A DNA stretch of 64,000 bases from Rhizobiaceae bacterium (GCA_023953835.1 JAMLJB010000001.1:1240001-1304000), one strand, 5' to 3'; shown: positions 27,014 through 37,694, numbered from the stretch's first letter. Notes: generated from the letters alone by a model not told the origin. Program-made: numbers and translations.

Positions 27014-27403
27014 CTAACCTTCCTCGTCTTCGTCACCAACACCGATAATGTCGGAAACGTCGTCGTCACCTTCCTCTTCTTCCTCAAGGAACGTGTCGTC
27101 ATCGTCGTCGCCGAGATCGACGTCGTCGTCATCGTCGTCAATATCGGGAAGATCGTCCCCGCCGGATGCCTCACTGTCCGCATCCTCCAGCGAAACCAGT
27201 TCCGCGCCCTCTTCCTCGGCGTCGATTTCCTTGGTTTCCACCTCTTCTTCTTCCTCGACACCTTTTTCGTTGCCGGCATCGAAGTAGGATCGCGGATAGC
27301 TCTTGCCCGTATAGGGGGAAACGATCGGATCCTTGTTCAGGTCATAGAATTTGCGGCCCGTCTCCGGGTCGATCCGCTTTGTGCCCAGTTCAGCCTTCGC
27401 CAC
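27014..27403 (-). CDS. TIGR02300/FYDLN-acid family protein
   Basis: A 129-residue protein. GTG 27403 is the start because it gives the family N-terminus M-A-K-A-E-L-G-T-K-R and has GAGGCG upstream; a longer frame exists but lacks similarity. The N-terminal third carries RKFYDLNKDPIVSPYTGKSYP, the rest is an almost pure Asp/Glu tail (EEEEEVETKEIDAEEEGAEL ... DDDDDDVDLGDDDDD). The function of the family is unknown. In other alphaproteobacteria it is encoded beside aroA, as here. Confidence 0.88.
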   Translation of the reverse strand: MAKAELGTKRIDPETGRKFYDLNKDPIVSPYTGKSYPRSYFDAGNEKGVEEEEEVETKEIDAEEEGAELVSLEDADSEASGGDDLPDIDDDDDDVDLGDDDDDTFLEEEEEGDDDVSDIIGVGDEDEEG

Positions 27404-27547
27404 GTCACGCCTCGTCGAAAAAACAGGGGTCCCCTTACTCACACTTTTCCACGCTGTCAAAGACAAATCACAATGCGGCCCAATGGCCGATTTCCGGCTG
27501 TTCTCACGGCAATTTCGGGTGGTGACGGTTTCCGGACGCCATGATAG

Positions 27548-28954
<1,407 letters not shown>

Positions 28955-29011
28955 CCGACGTCGCATCGCGGTTCATTTGCAACTGATTGTCAACTGGCGC
29001 ATACTCCCAAC

Positions 29012-29443
29012 ATGATCGCCGCACCGACCCGCAAGCCGGATTACGAGCGCATGCTGCGCAAGGCAGGCGTGCGTGTGACGCGGCCACGCAAGCTGATCGT
29101 CGGCATTCTCTCGCAAAGCGAGGATCATCCAGATGCGCTTGAGATATTCAAGCGGGCCGTCGCTATTGACAAGACGATTTCCCTTTCGACCGTCTACCGG
29201 ACGATGAAGTTGCTTGAGGCCATGGGCGCAATTCATCGGCACGCCTTCGAAGGCGGTCCTTCCCGCTTCGAACAGGCAGGCGGCGATCATCACGATCATC
29301 TGATCGACATCGAATCGGGTGATGTGATCGAGTTCAAATCGGACCGCATCGAGCAATTGCAGGACGAAATCGCGCGCGCGCTTGGCTATGAGATCGTTCA
29401 TCACCGGCTCGAGCTCTACGGACGTAAAAAGAGGTCGGCATAG
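29012..29443 (+). CDS. Fur-family metal-responsive repressor
   Basis: A 143-residue regulator. The DNA-binding half holds [55 protein letters not shown]; the dimerisation half has the metal-ligand [16 protein letters not shown] and [11 protein letters not shown]. There is no Cys-x-x-Cys structural zinc site, as in rhizobial Fur/Mur proteins, which mostly sense manganese; whether this one is Mur, Fur or another member cannot be decided from sequence alone. It follows aroA by 57 bases. Confidence 0.9.
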   Translation: MIAAPTRKPDYERMLRKAGVRVTRPRKLIVGILSQSEDHPDALEIFKRAVAIDKTISLSTVYRTMKLLEAMGAIHRHAFEGGPSRFEQAGGDHHDHLIDIESGDVIEFKSDRIEQLQDEIARALGYEIVHHRLELYGRKKRSA

Positions 29444-29553
29444 GTTCCGGTTCCCGGCGTCATTCCTGTTGACGCGGCGGCGGCAGAGGACAAAGATCGC
29501 ACTCCCCAACCCAGGCCGGTTCCGGCCAATCCGAACGCACAGGGAGTTGAGAC

Positions 29554-30969
29554 ATGGCGCAAGCCGAGATCGGCCTGATCGGCCTTGGAACGATGGGCTC
29601 GAACCTGGCGCTCAACATCGCGGAAAAAGGCCACACCGTCGCGGTGTTCAACCGCACCGTCGCGCGGGTCGACGAGTTCAAGGCGCAGGCGGGCGAACTT
29701 GCCGGTCGCATCGTCCCCTGCCATTCCATGCAGGAACTGGCCGCCGCGATCCGGCCTCCGCGCCCGATCATCCTCATGGTCGTCGCCGGCAAGGCCGTGG
29801 ACGACCAGATCGCTTTGCTGCGCGAGGTGCTCTCGCCAAACGACATCATCATCGACGCCGGCAATGCGGATTTCAACGACACACGCAGGCGGTTCGCCGA
29901 ACTGGAAGGCACGGGGCTGACCTTCATCGGCATGGGTGTTTCGGGGGGCGAGGAAGGCGCGCGGCACGGCCCGTCCATCATGGTCGGCGGCACCGAGGAA
30001 AGCTGGCGGCGCGTCGAGGATGTGATAACCGCCATTTCCGCCAAGTATCAGGGCGAGCCTTGCGCCGCCTGGCTCGGTCCAGATGGAGCAGGACATTTCG
30101 TCAAGACGATCCACAACGGCATCGAATATGCCGATATGGAAATGATCGCTGAAATCTACGGCGTGCTGCGCGACGGCCTTGGAATGGGCGCAAAGGAGAT
30201 CGCGCCGGTGTTCGCCAAATGGAACGAAGGCAGGCTCAATTCCTATCTCATCGAGATCACGGCTAAGGTGCTGGAAGTTGACGATCCACAGACCGGCAAG
30301 CCCATCGTAGACGTGATCCTCGACCGCGCAGGGCAAAAGGGCACCGGCAAATGGTCGGCGATCGAAGCGCAGAAGCTCGGCGTGCCGGCAACCGCGATCG
30401 AGGCCGCCGTAGCCGCCCGCGTCATCTCCTCGATGAAGGCGGAACGCGAGGCCGCGGCAAAGATCTATGGGGACGCGGCGGGAAACATCAAGGGCGACCG
30501 CGAAGCCCTGTTTCATGACCTGGAATTGGCATTGTTTGCCGGCAAAATTTCCGCATATGCGCAAGGGTTCGCAGTTTTGGACGCAGCATCGAAAGCATTT
30601 GACTGGAACATTCCGCTTCCCACGGTCTCGAAGATCTGGCGGGCTGGCTGCATCATCCGCTCGCAGTTCCTAGGCACCATCGCCGAAGCGTTCGGCAAAG
30701 GTCCGGTCGCCAACCTGCTGATGGCGCCCGCCTTCATCGAGATGATGAAAGAGGCGCATCCGTCGCTACGCCGGGTGGTGGCGCTGGCAGCGGAAACGGG
30801 ACTTCCTGTACCCGCTCTATCGGCGGCGCTGGCGTATTTCGATGGATATCGGCAGGCGCGCGGAACGTCCAACCTCATTCAGGCTCAACGCGATTTCTTC
30901 GGAGCGCACGGTTTCGAGAGGATCGACGCACAGGGCGCGCACCATGGGCCGTGGGGCGGAACGGTGTAG
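29554..30969 (+). CDS. gnd: 6-phosphogluconate dehydrogenase, decarboxylating
   Basis: A 471-residue enzyme of the oxidative pentose phosphate pathway, turning 6-phosphogluconate into ribulose-5-phosphate with NADP+ and CO2 release. The Rossmann motif is IGLIGLGTMGSNLALNIAEKGH, the signature is MGVSGGEEGARHGPSIMVGG, and the catalytic Lys is in GAGHFVKTIHNGIEYADMEM. Full length for the family. The aldo-keto reductase gene begins 10 bases after its stop, so they are probably co-transcribed. Confidence 0.96.
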   Translation: MAQAEIGLIGLGTMGSNLALNIAEKGHTVAVFNRTVARVDEFKAQAGELAGRIVPCHSMQELAAAIRPPRPIILMVVAGKAVDDQIALLREVLSPNDIIIDAGNADFNDTRRRFAELEGTGLTFIGMGVSGGEEGARHGPSIMVGGTEESWRRVEDVITAISAKYQGEPCAAWLGPDGAGHFVKTIHNGIEYADMEMIAEIYGVLRDGLGMGAKEIAPVFAKWNEGRLNSYLIEITAKVLEVDDPQTGKPIVDVILDRAGQKGTGKWSAIEAQKLGVPATAIEAAVAARVISSMKAEREAAAKIYGDAAGNIKGDREALFHDLELALFAGKISAYAQGFAVLDAASKAFDWNIPLPTVSKIWRAGCIIRSQFLGTIAEAFGKGPVANLLMAPAFIEMMKEAHPSLRRVVALAAETGLPVPALSAALAYFDGYRQARGTSNLIQAQRDFFGAHGFERIDAQGAHHGPWGGTV

Positions 30970-30979
30970 GCGACGGGCC

Positions 30980-32029
30980 ATGAACTGGAACCCCGCCGAC
31001 ACGCGATATGATTCAATGATCTACAACAGGTGCGGACATTCCGGCCTCAAGCTGCCGGCCATTTCGCTCGGCCTGTGGCAGAATTTCGGAGAAGAAACGC
31101 CGCACCGCGCCAAGCGGGATATGTTGCGGCGCGCCTTCGATCTCGGCATCACCCATTTCGACCTCGCCAACAACTATGGCCCCCCGGGCGGCGCGGCAGA
31201 AGAGGCATTCGGCCAGATGCTGCGCGACGATTTTGCGGGTCTCCGCGACGAGATCGTTATATCGACCAAAGCCGGATACCGCATGTGGTCCGGACCCTAT
31301 GGCGAGTGGGGCAGCCGGAAATACCTGCTTCAAAGCCTCGACCAGAGCCTTCTGCGGCTTGGGCTCGATTATGTGGACATTTTCTATTCCCATCGCTTCG
31401 ATCCCGATACGCCGCTCGAAGAGACGATGGGAGCGCTGGACCATGCCGTGCGATCCGGCAAGGCGCTTTATGCCGGCATTTCATCCTATAATTCCCGGCG
31501 CACCCGAGAGGCGGCTGCTATCCTCAAACATTTGGGCACGCCCTGCCTGATCCATCAGCCAAGCTACTCGATGATAAACCGGTGGGTGGAGGAGGACGGA
31601 CTGATCGACACGCTCAAAGAACTCGGCATTGGATCGATCGTTTTCTCGCCGCTGGCGCAGGGCATTCTGACCGGAAAATATCTCGACGGGGTGCCGGAGG
31701 ATAGCCGGCTGGCCAAGGGTGGCCCACTGCGCGCCGAATTCCTGACCGACACAGTGACGAGGAGCATTCGCGGCCTCGCGGCGATTGCGGAAAAACGCGG
31801 CCAGAGCCTTGCACAGATGGCGCTCGCATGGGTGCTGCGCGGTGGCCATGTGACGAGTGCACTGGTCGGCGCGAGCAGCACACGTCAGATCGAGGAATCC
31901 GTCGGCGCTCTCGCACGGCTTGATTTCGACGCTGCCGAACTCGCCGAGATCGACCGCTTCGCCAAAGACGCGGACATCAATCTCTGGGCCGCCTCGGCTG
32001 AACGCAAAGGCCCTTCGCGTCACAAATAG
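30980..32029 (+). CDS. Aldo-keto reductase, YghZ/GpR-type
   Basis: A 349-residue protein starting at ATG 30980. It follows E. coli YghZ closely from MIYNRCGHSGLKLPAISLGLWQNFG through FDLANNYGPPGGAAEEAFG (catalytic Asp and Tyr), VISTKAGYRMWSGPYGEWGSRKYLL and YVDIFYSHRFD to RVTSALVGAS-like text. YghZ reduces L-glyceraldehyde-3-phosphate and some other aldehydes with NADPH. Position right after gnd would couple an NADPH source to an NADPH-using detoxification step. Confidence 0.93.
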   Translation: MNWNPADTRYDSMIYNRCGHSGLKLPAISLGLWQNFGEETPHRAKRDMLRRAFDLGITHFDLANNYGPPGGAAEEAFGQMLRDDFAGLRDEIVISTKAGYRMWSGPYGEWGSRKYLLQSLDQSLLRLGLDYVDIFYSHRFDPDTPLEETMGALDHAVRSGKALYAGISSYNSRRTREAAAILKHLGTPCLIHQPSYSMINRWVEEDGLIDTLKELGIGSIVFSPLAQGILTGKYLDGVPEDSRLAKGGPLRAEFLTDTVTRSIRGLAAIAEKRGQSLAQMALAWVLRGGHVTSALVGASSTRQIEESVGALARLDFDAAELAEIDRFAKDADINLWAASAERKGPSRHK

Positions 32030-32200
32030 CTCTTCTCCGAATCTGGTAGGACCAGATCTTGACGCCAGATCAAAACCCGTACAAGCTGGCTATATTCGAC
32101 GCTGCAAGGAGAACGTTCCGCCGGCAGGTCCATGCCTGTGGGGCGATGCGGCGCGGCTGAAAGCGGATGCAACCGCAATGGTTTGGGAGGAACCTTCGCA

Positions 32201-33256
32201 ATGTCGACCACCATCAAAGGACCGGCTATTTTTCTTGCCCAGTTTGCAGGTGATGCCGCGCCGTTCAATTCGCTCAAGAGCATCGCCGAATGGGCGGCAG
32301 GCCTCGGCTACAAGGGAATACAGATTCCCACCTGGGATGGACGACTGTTCGACCTCGAGAAGGCGGCAAGCTCGAAAGCCTATTGCGACGAGGTCAAGGG
32401 AATCTGCTCGGATGCCGGGGTAGTGATTACCGAACTTTCGACGCATCTTCAGGGCCAGTTGGTGGCCGTGCATCCCGCCTATGACAGCCAGTTCGACGGG
32501 TTTGCTCCAGCCAAAGTTCACAACAATCCGAACGCGCGTCAGGAATGGGCGGTCGGCCAGATGCTGGCGGGGGCCAAGGCGTCACGGAATCTCGGCCTCA
32601 ATGCCTCTGTGACATTCAGCGGCGCTCTTGCTTTCCCCTACCTCTATCCGTGGCCACAACGTCCGGCGGGGTTGATCGAAGAGGCCTTTGCGGAACTCGG
32701 CAAGCGTTGGACGCCGATCCTGAATGCCTACGACAAGGCTGGAGTCGATGTGTGCTATGAAATCCATCCGGGCGAGGATGTTTTCGACGGCGCGACCTTC
32801 GAGATGTTTCTGGATTCCGTGAAGGGTCACCAACGCTGCAACATCAATTACGATCCCTCCCATTTCCTCCTTCAGCAACTCGACTATCTGGAGTTCATCG
32901 ACATCTATCACGAACGCATCAAGGCGTTTCATGTGAAGGATGCGGAGTTCAACCCGACGGGCAGGCAGGGGGTCTATTCCGGCTATCAGGGTTGGGTGCA
33001 GCGCGCGGGACGTTTCCGCTCGCTCGGTGACGGCCAAGTGGATTTCGGCGGCATTTTCTCCAAACTGACCGAGCACAACTATGATTCATGGGCTGTGCTG
33101 GAATGGGAATGCTGCCTCAAGCACCCGGAAGATGGCGCGGCGGAAGGTGCGCCCTTCATCCAGCGCCACATCATCCGGGTCACTGAAAAGGCGTTCGACG
33201 ATTTCGCCGGCGGCAAAACGGACAGGAAGCTGCTACGCGCCATGATGGGAATATAG
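32201..33256 (+). CDS. Sugar phosphate isomerase/epimerase-type TIM barrel protein
   Basis: A 351-residue protein; ATG 32201 has TGGGAGGAA upstream. AP-endonuclease-2-like TIM barrel features include a metal-binding EIHPGEDVFDG, CNINYDPSHFLLQQLDYLEFIDIYHERIKAFHVKDAEF and VLEWECCLKHPEDGAAEGA. The family covers xylose isomerase-like, IolE-like and epimerase proteins. The gene is 10 bases before a Gfo/Idh/MocA dehydrogenase, a pairing common in oxidation and isomerisation of sugars or cyclitols. Substrate unknown. Confidence 0.9.
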   Translation: MSTTIKGPAIFLAQFAGDAAPFNSLKSIAEWAAGLGYKGIQIPTWDGRLFDLEKAASSKAYCDEVKGICSDAGVVITELSTHLQGQLVAVHPAYDSQFDGFAPAKVHNNPNARQEWAVGQMLAGAKASRNLGLNASVTFSGALAFPYLYPWPQRPAGLIEEAFAELGKRWTPILNAYDKAGVDVCYEIHPGEDVFDGATFEMFLDSVKGHQRCNINYDPSHFLLQQLDYLEFIDIYHERIKAFHVKDAEFNPTGRQGVYSGYQGWVQRAGRFRSLGDGQVDFGGIFSKLTEHNYDSWAVLEWECCLKHPEDGAAEGAPFIQRHIIRVTEKAFDDFAGGKTDRKLLRAMMGI

Positions 33257-33266
33257 GGAGGATCGA

Positions 33267-34451
33267 ATGGTTAGCGGTAAATCGATCGAGTCCGGCAGCG
33301 GACCCATCCGATACGGCATGGTGGGCGGGGGACAGGGCGCCTTCATTGGGGCCGTGCACCGCATTGCGGCACGCATAGACGGTGAATTCGACCTTGTCGC
33401 GGGCGCATTTTCATCCGAGCCCGCACGGGCGAAAGCATCGGGCAAGGAACTCGGCATAGCCGACGACCGCAACTACGGCACGTTTGCGGAAATGGCCAAG
33501 GCCGAGTCAAAGCGACCGGACGGCATCGAGGCGGTATCGATCGTCACGCCGAACCACATGCATTATCCGGCGGCCAAGGCGTTTCTCGAAGCTGGAATCC
33601 ATGTGATCTGCGACAAGCCGCTGACATCCAACCTCGCCGACGCCAAGAAACTCGCCGCCGTCGCCGCGAAATCAGGATGCGTTTTCGTCTTGACCCACAA
33701 CTATACCGGCTATCCCATGGTCCGGCAGGCACGCGAAATGGTCGCCACGGGCCAGTTGGGCGCAATCCGACTTGTGCAGGCCGAATATCCACAGGACTGG
33801 CTTACCGAGGCGGCGGAAAAGTCAGGTTCTAAACAGGCCGAATGGCGCGTGGACCCGAAGCGCTCCGGCGCGGGCGGCGCGACCGGCGACATCGGCACAC
33901 ATGCCTATAATCTCGCGCGCTTCGTATCCGGGCTGGAACTCGACAGCCTGTCCGCCGACCTGTCCGCATTCGGTGCCGGACGCGTGCTGGACGACAATGC
34001 AAACATCATGCTGCGCTTCAAATCGAAGAATGGCGTCGCCGCGCGCGGCATGATCTGGGCAAGCCAGGTAGCGCCGGGAAATGAGAACGGACTGAAGCTG
34101 CGTATATACGGCACGAAGGGCGGCCTGGAATGGGTGCAGGCCGATCCGAACTATCTCTGGTACACGCCCTTCGGCCAACCGAAGCAGTTGATCACGCGCG
34201 GCGGTGCGGGCTCGATTCCGGTCGCCGCGCGTGTAACCCGTGTTCCTCCGGGCCATCCGGAAGGCTATCTCGAAGGCTTTGCCAATATCTATGCCGAGGC
34301 GGCGCGCGCCATTCGCGCGGCCCGCAAACGCGGCAGCAAGCTGCCGAAGGAAGTGATCTTTCCTACCGTTGAGGATGGCGTCGAAGGCGTCGCTTTCGTC
34401 GAAGCCTGCGTAAAATCGTCGAAGAAAAACGCAGCCTGGACAAAGCTTTAG
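33267..34451 (+). CDS. Gfo/Idh/MocA-family oxidoreductase
   Basis: A 394-residue NAD(P)-dependent dehydrogenase. Rossmann motif GMVGGGQGAFIGAVHR, catalytic Lys of the CDKPLT motif at about residue 118, and substrate-side text SGAGGATGDIGTHAYNLARFVSG (His). It ends 8 bases from the end of polA on the opposite strand. Forms a two-gene unit with the TIM barrel gene. Confidence 0.93.
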   Translation: MVSGKSIESGSGPIRYGMVGGGQGAFIGAVHRIAARIDGEFDLVAGAFSSEPARAKASGKELGIADDRNYGTFAEMAKAESKRPDGIEAVSIVTPNHMHYPAAKAFLEAGIHVICDKPLTSNLADAKKLAAVAAKSGCVFVLTHNYTGYPMVRQAREMVATGQLGAIRLVQAEYPQDWLTEAAEKSGSKQAEWRVDPKRSGAGGATGDIGTHAYNLARFVSGLELDSLSADLSAFGAGRVLDDNANIMLRFKSKNGVAARGMIWASQVAPGNENGLKLRIYGTKGGLEWVQADPNYLWYTPFGQPKQLITRGGAGSIPVAARVTRVPPGHPEGYLEGFANIYAEAARAIRAARKRGSKLPKEVIFPTVEDGVEGVAFVEACVKSSKKNAAWTKL

Positions 34452-34459
34452 GATTGCCC

Positions 34460-37390
34460 TCAATGCGCCTCGTCCCAATTGTCGGCGGCGCGCGCATCGA
34501 CCTGCAGCGGCACGGATAGTGACACTGCGGGCAGTGCCGCCATCTCCATCACGGACCTCACGACTGGAATCGCGGCTTCGACCTCGTCGTTCATCGCCTC
34601 GAATATCAGTTCGTCGTGGACCTGCAACAGCATGCGGGCCGAAAGCCCGGCCTGCTCCAGCGCGCCATCCATGCGGATCATGGCCCGACGGATTATGTCC
34701 GCCGCCGTTCCCTGCAAACGGGCATTGGTCGCCGCCCGCTCATTGAATGCCCGTACCGATGGATTTGGAGAGCGGATTTCAGGATAGTGCACGCGCCGCC
34801 CGAAGATCGTCTCGACATACCCCTTGTCGCGCGCAAATGCCTTCGTCTCCTCGATATAGTCACGGATCCCCGGGAAACGTTCGAAATAGCGCTTGATATA
34901 GTCGCCTGCTTCCTCGCGCGGGATGGAAAGCTGGTTGGCCAGCCCAAAAGCGGAAATCCCGTAGATGATCCCGAAATTGATCGCTTTGGCGCGACGCCGG
35001 ATTTCAGAGGGCATGCCCTCGATCGGCACATTGAACATTTCCGACGCCGTTGCGGCATGAATGTCGCGGCCATCAGCAAACGCCTGACGCAATTGCGGGA
35101 TTTCAGCGACATGCGCCAAAACCCGCAACTCGATCTGGCTGTAGTCAGCCGAAATCAGCTTGTGGCCGGGATCGGCGATGAAAGCCGTCCTGATCTTGCG
35201 GCCTTCGGCTGTGCGGATCGGGATGTTCTGGAGATTCGGATCGGACGACGACAAGCGCCCGGTCGTCGTGGACGCAAGCGCATAGGACGTGTGAACGCGC
35301 TTCGTCTCGGGGTTGATAAAGCCCGGCAGCGCATCCGTATAGGTCGATTTGAGCTTGGTAAGCTGCCGCCAGTCCACAATCTTGCGTGGCAGTTCGCGCC
35401 CTTCGGCGGCAAGATCCTCCAGCACCTGCGCCGAAGTCGACCATTGCCCGGTTTTCGTCTTGCTGCCTCCCGGGAGGCCCATCTTGCCAAACAATATGTC
35501 GCCAAGCTGCTTGGGCGAGCCGATGGTGAAGCGCTCGCCGGCAAGCTGGTAAATCTCGTCCTCCAGGCGGGCCGCACCCTGCGCCAGTTCGCCGGAAAGC
35601 CGGGACAGGATTTGCCGGTCGACGGAAATGCCCCGCTGCTCCATGCGCATCAATACCGGGACCAGAGGCCGTTCCAGCCGCTCATAGACTGAAACGACCT
35701 TTTTCGTCGGCAGGCGCGGCTTGAGGACATGCCACAGGCGCAGCGTTACATCGGCGTCTTCAGCGGCATAGCAGGTTGCGCGATCGATGGGCACATTGTC
35801 GAAGGTGACGAAGGACTTGCCGGTCCCCGTAACCTCCTTGAAGGCAATGGGCGCGTGCCCGAGCCATTTTTCGGAAAGCGCATCCATGCCGTGGCCGCCA
35901 TTGGTTCCCCCATCCAGCGCGTAGGACATGAGCATCGTATCGTCGGCGGGCTCGACCCCCACCCCGTGTCGGCTCATCACCAGCATGTCGAATTTCAGAT
36001 TGTGCGCGATCTTGAGCACCGTCGGGTCTTCGAGCAAGGGCCGCAGCAGAGCAAGCGCCTCGCGCGTGGTAATCTGGCCGGCGATCAGCCCTCCTCCGAG
36101 CAGATCGCCCGCGCCTTCCTTGTGGGTGAGCGGCACATAGGCGGCGCGGCCCGGCGCGGTGGCCAGCGAAAAGCCGACAAGCTCGGCCTGCATCGGATCG
36201 AGCGAATCTGTTTCCGTATCGAAGGCCACGACCCCGGCTTCGCGTGCTTCGGCGATCCAGTCCGCCAGAGTCTGGAGGTCGCGAATGCACACATAGGCGT
36301 TGACATCGATCTTGTCCGCAACCGCCGCCTGCGCGCGCGCATCGGCAAGCGCAAGCGGCGTCATCTCGCCGCTTCGTGGCCTTTCCGCCATTTTTGCATC
36401 GGCAGCGGGAGGCTGCGGCGCGCCCGAACCCACATCGGGACCATGGGCGAACTGGCCGGCCTCCACCACCACTTCCGCCGCGTCGATGGCCGAGGCATCC
36501 GCGCCGCTTGCTTCCGCCACGCGGCGCGTCAGTGAAGAAAACTCCATCGCCTTGAGGAACGAGATCAGCCTTGGCCCGTTCGGCGGTTGCAGGACCAACG
36601 CGTCCAAACCTTCCGACACCGGAACATCCTCTTTCAAATGCACCAATTGCCGGGAAATACGGGCCGCATCGGCATTGTCGATGATCGACTGGCGTCGTTT
36701 TTCCTGCTTGATCTCGCTGGCGCGGGCGAGAAGCGTATCGAGGTCGCCGAACTGCTCCAGAAGTTGCGCCGCGGTCTTTGGCCCGATCCCCGGAACGCCG
36801 GGCACATTGTCGATGGAATCGCCGGTGAGCGCTTGCAGGTCGATCATCTTTTCCGGCGGAACACCCCATTTTTCGATGACTTCTGGAATGCCAATCTGCC
36901 GGTCTTTCATCGGATCGTACATACTAACCGTTGTCCCGACGAGCTGCATCAGATCCTTGTCGGAAGAGATGATGGTCGTGTCCCCGCCGGCCTCCCGCGA
37001 CAATCGCGCATAGGTGGCGATCAGATCGTCGGCCTCAAAGCCTTCCATTTCAATGCAGGGAAGGTCAAAGGCCCGGGTCGCCTCTCGGATCAAGCCGAAC
37101 TGTGGAACGAGGTCTTCCGGCGGAGCGGACCGATTTGCCTTGTATTCGGAGTAAAGCTCGTTGCGGAACGTCTTGGACGAATAGTCGAAGATGACGGCAA
37201 AATGGGTCGGAACCACCCCGACATCGGTGTTGCGCGCATCGCGGAGAAGTTTCCAGAGCATGTTGCAGAAGCCGGAGACCGCGCCGACCGGCAGCCCGTC
37301 CGATTTGCGTGTCAGCGGCGGAAGCGCGTGATAGGCGCGAAAAATGTAACCCGAGCCGTCAACAAGGAAGAGGTGATCGCCTTTTTTCAT
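34460..37390 (-). CDS. polA: DNA polymerase I
   Basis: A 976-residue enzyme with three domains: 5' nuclease (residues 1-300, EGFEADDLIATYARL, SSDKDLMQL, LTGDSIDNVPGVPGIGPKTA), 3'-5' exonuclease (about 365-560; Asp391 and Glu393 of AFDTETDSLD are kept, so proofreading is probably active) and polymerase (DYSQIELRVLAH, the RRRAKAINFGIIYGIS O-helix and QVHDELIFE). It fills gaps in repair and removes RNA primers. Monocistronic on the minus strand; its promoter must lie in 37391-37550. Confidence 0.97.
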   Translation of the reverse strand: MKKGDHLFLVDGSGYIFRAYHALPPLTRKSDGLPVGAVSGFCNMLWKLLRDARNTDVGVVPTHFAVIFDYSSKTFRNELYSEYKANRSAPPEDLVPQFGLIREATRAFDLPCIEMEGFEADDLIATYARLSREAGGDTTIISSDKDLMQLVGTTVSMYDPMKDRQIGIPEVIEKWGVPPEKMIDLQALTGDSIDNVPGVPGIGPKTAAQLLEQFGDLDTLLARASEIKQEKRRQSIIDNADAARISRQLVHLKEDVPVSEGLDALVLQPPNGPRLISFLKAMEFSSLTRRVAEASGADASAIDAAEVVVEAGQFAHGPDVGSGAPQPPAADAKMAERPRSGEMTPLALADARAQAAVADKIDVNAYVCIRDLQTLADWIAEAREAGVVAFDTETDSLDPMQAELVGFSLATAPGRAAYVPLTHKEGAGDLLGGGLIAGQITTREALALLRPLLEDPTVLKIAHNLKFDMLVMSRHGVGVEPADDTMLMSYALDGGTNGGHGMDALSEKWLGHAPIAFKEVTGTGKSFVTFDNVPIDRATCYAAEDADVTLRLWHVLKPRLPTKKVVSVYERLERPLVPVLMRMEQRGISVDRQILSRLSGELAQGAARLEDEIYQLAGERFTIGSPKQLGDILFGKMGLPGGSKTKTGQWSTSAQVLEDLAAEGRELPRKIVDWRQLTKLKSTYTDALPGFINPETKRVHTSYALASTTTGRLSSSDPNLQNIPIRTAEGRKIRTAFIADPGHKLISADYSQIELRVLAHVAEIPQLRQAFADGRDIHAATASEMFNVPIEGMPSEIRRRAKAINFGIIYGISAFGLANQLSIPREEAGDYIKRYFERFPGIRDYIEETKAFARDKGYVETIFGRRVHYPEIRSPNPSVRAFNERAATNARLQGTAADIIRRAMIRMDGALEQAGLSARMLLQVHDELIFEAMNDEVEAAIPVVRSVMEMAALPAVSLSVPLQVDARAADNWDEAH

Positions 37391-37518
37391 GGGTCGAATG
37401 GGTAGCGCTCCCGACCCCGCCTGTCCATGGCTTGGGAAAGGTTACTGACACCGCGCGTACCGCGCGAAATGCCCCGGAATTCCTCACGCATTGGTTACAA
37501 ACTTGTAATCTGGCTGCC

Positions 37519-37547
37519 CTTGAATCGCCATGTTCGACTCGCCATTT
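37519..37547 (+). promoter_or_regulatory. RpoH (sigma-32)-like promoter for the small RNA
   Basis: CTTGAA at 37519-37524, 17 bases, then CCATTT at 37542-37547. This fits the CTTGAA/CCATNT pattern of heat-shock promoters and would start transcription near 37554. No gene with a ribosome binding site follows; the three-hairpin element does. Confidence 0.5.
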
Positions 37548-37553
37548 ACGGAC

Positions 37554-37694
37554 CATCGGCTTCGGCCGAATCCGGAGTAAGGCCCGTCCCCCGCCTATGC
37601 CGGATGTTTGCGGCAGCCTCATCCCCCTCTCCAGGCTGCCGCATCATTTAAAAGCGCCGCCGTGGTATCCCCTCCACCACGGCGGCATTTTTTT
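37554..37694 (+). ncRNA. Candidate trans-acting small RNA with anti-Shine-Dalgarno loops
   Basis: Three consecutive perfect hairpins lie in the polA-peptidase intergenic region. Hairpin 1 is TCGGC/GCCGA with a TTCG tetraloop (37556-37569). Hairpin 2 has a 10-bp stem GCGGCAGCCT/AGGCTGCCGC and a 13-base loop CATCCCCCTCTCC (37610-37642). After an A/T-rich linker, hairpin 3 has an 11-bp stem GCCGCCGTGGT/ACCACGGCGGC, loop ATCCCCTCC, and a run of seven T (37656-37694), a classic intrinsic terminator. C-rich loops able to pair with GGAGG are the hallmark of alphaproteobacterial anti-SD RNAs such as the alpha-r14/cuckoo type; family membership is my inference. No gene ends upstream on this strand, so the terminator must serve this transcript. 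Confidence 0.72.

Noticed and set aside
34616..35692. Long plus-strand frames opposite polA
   Set aside because: High-GC shadows of polA with no domain text or ribosome binding sites.
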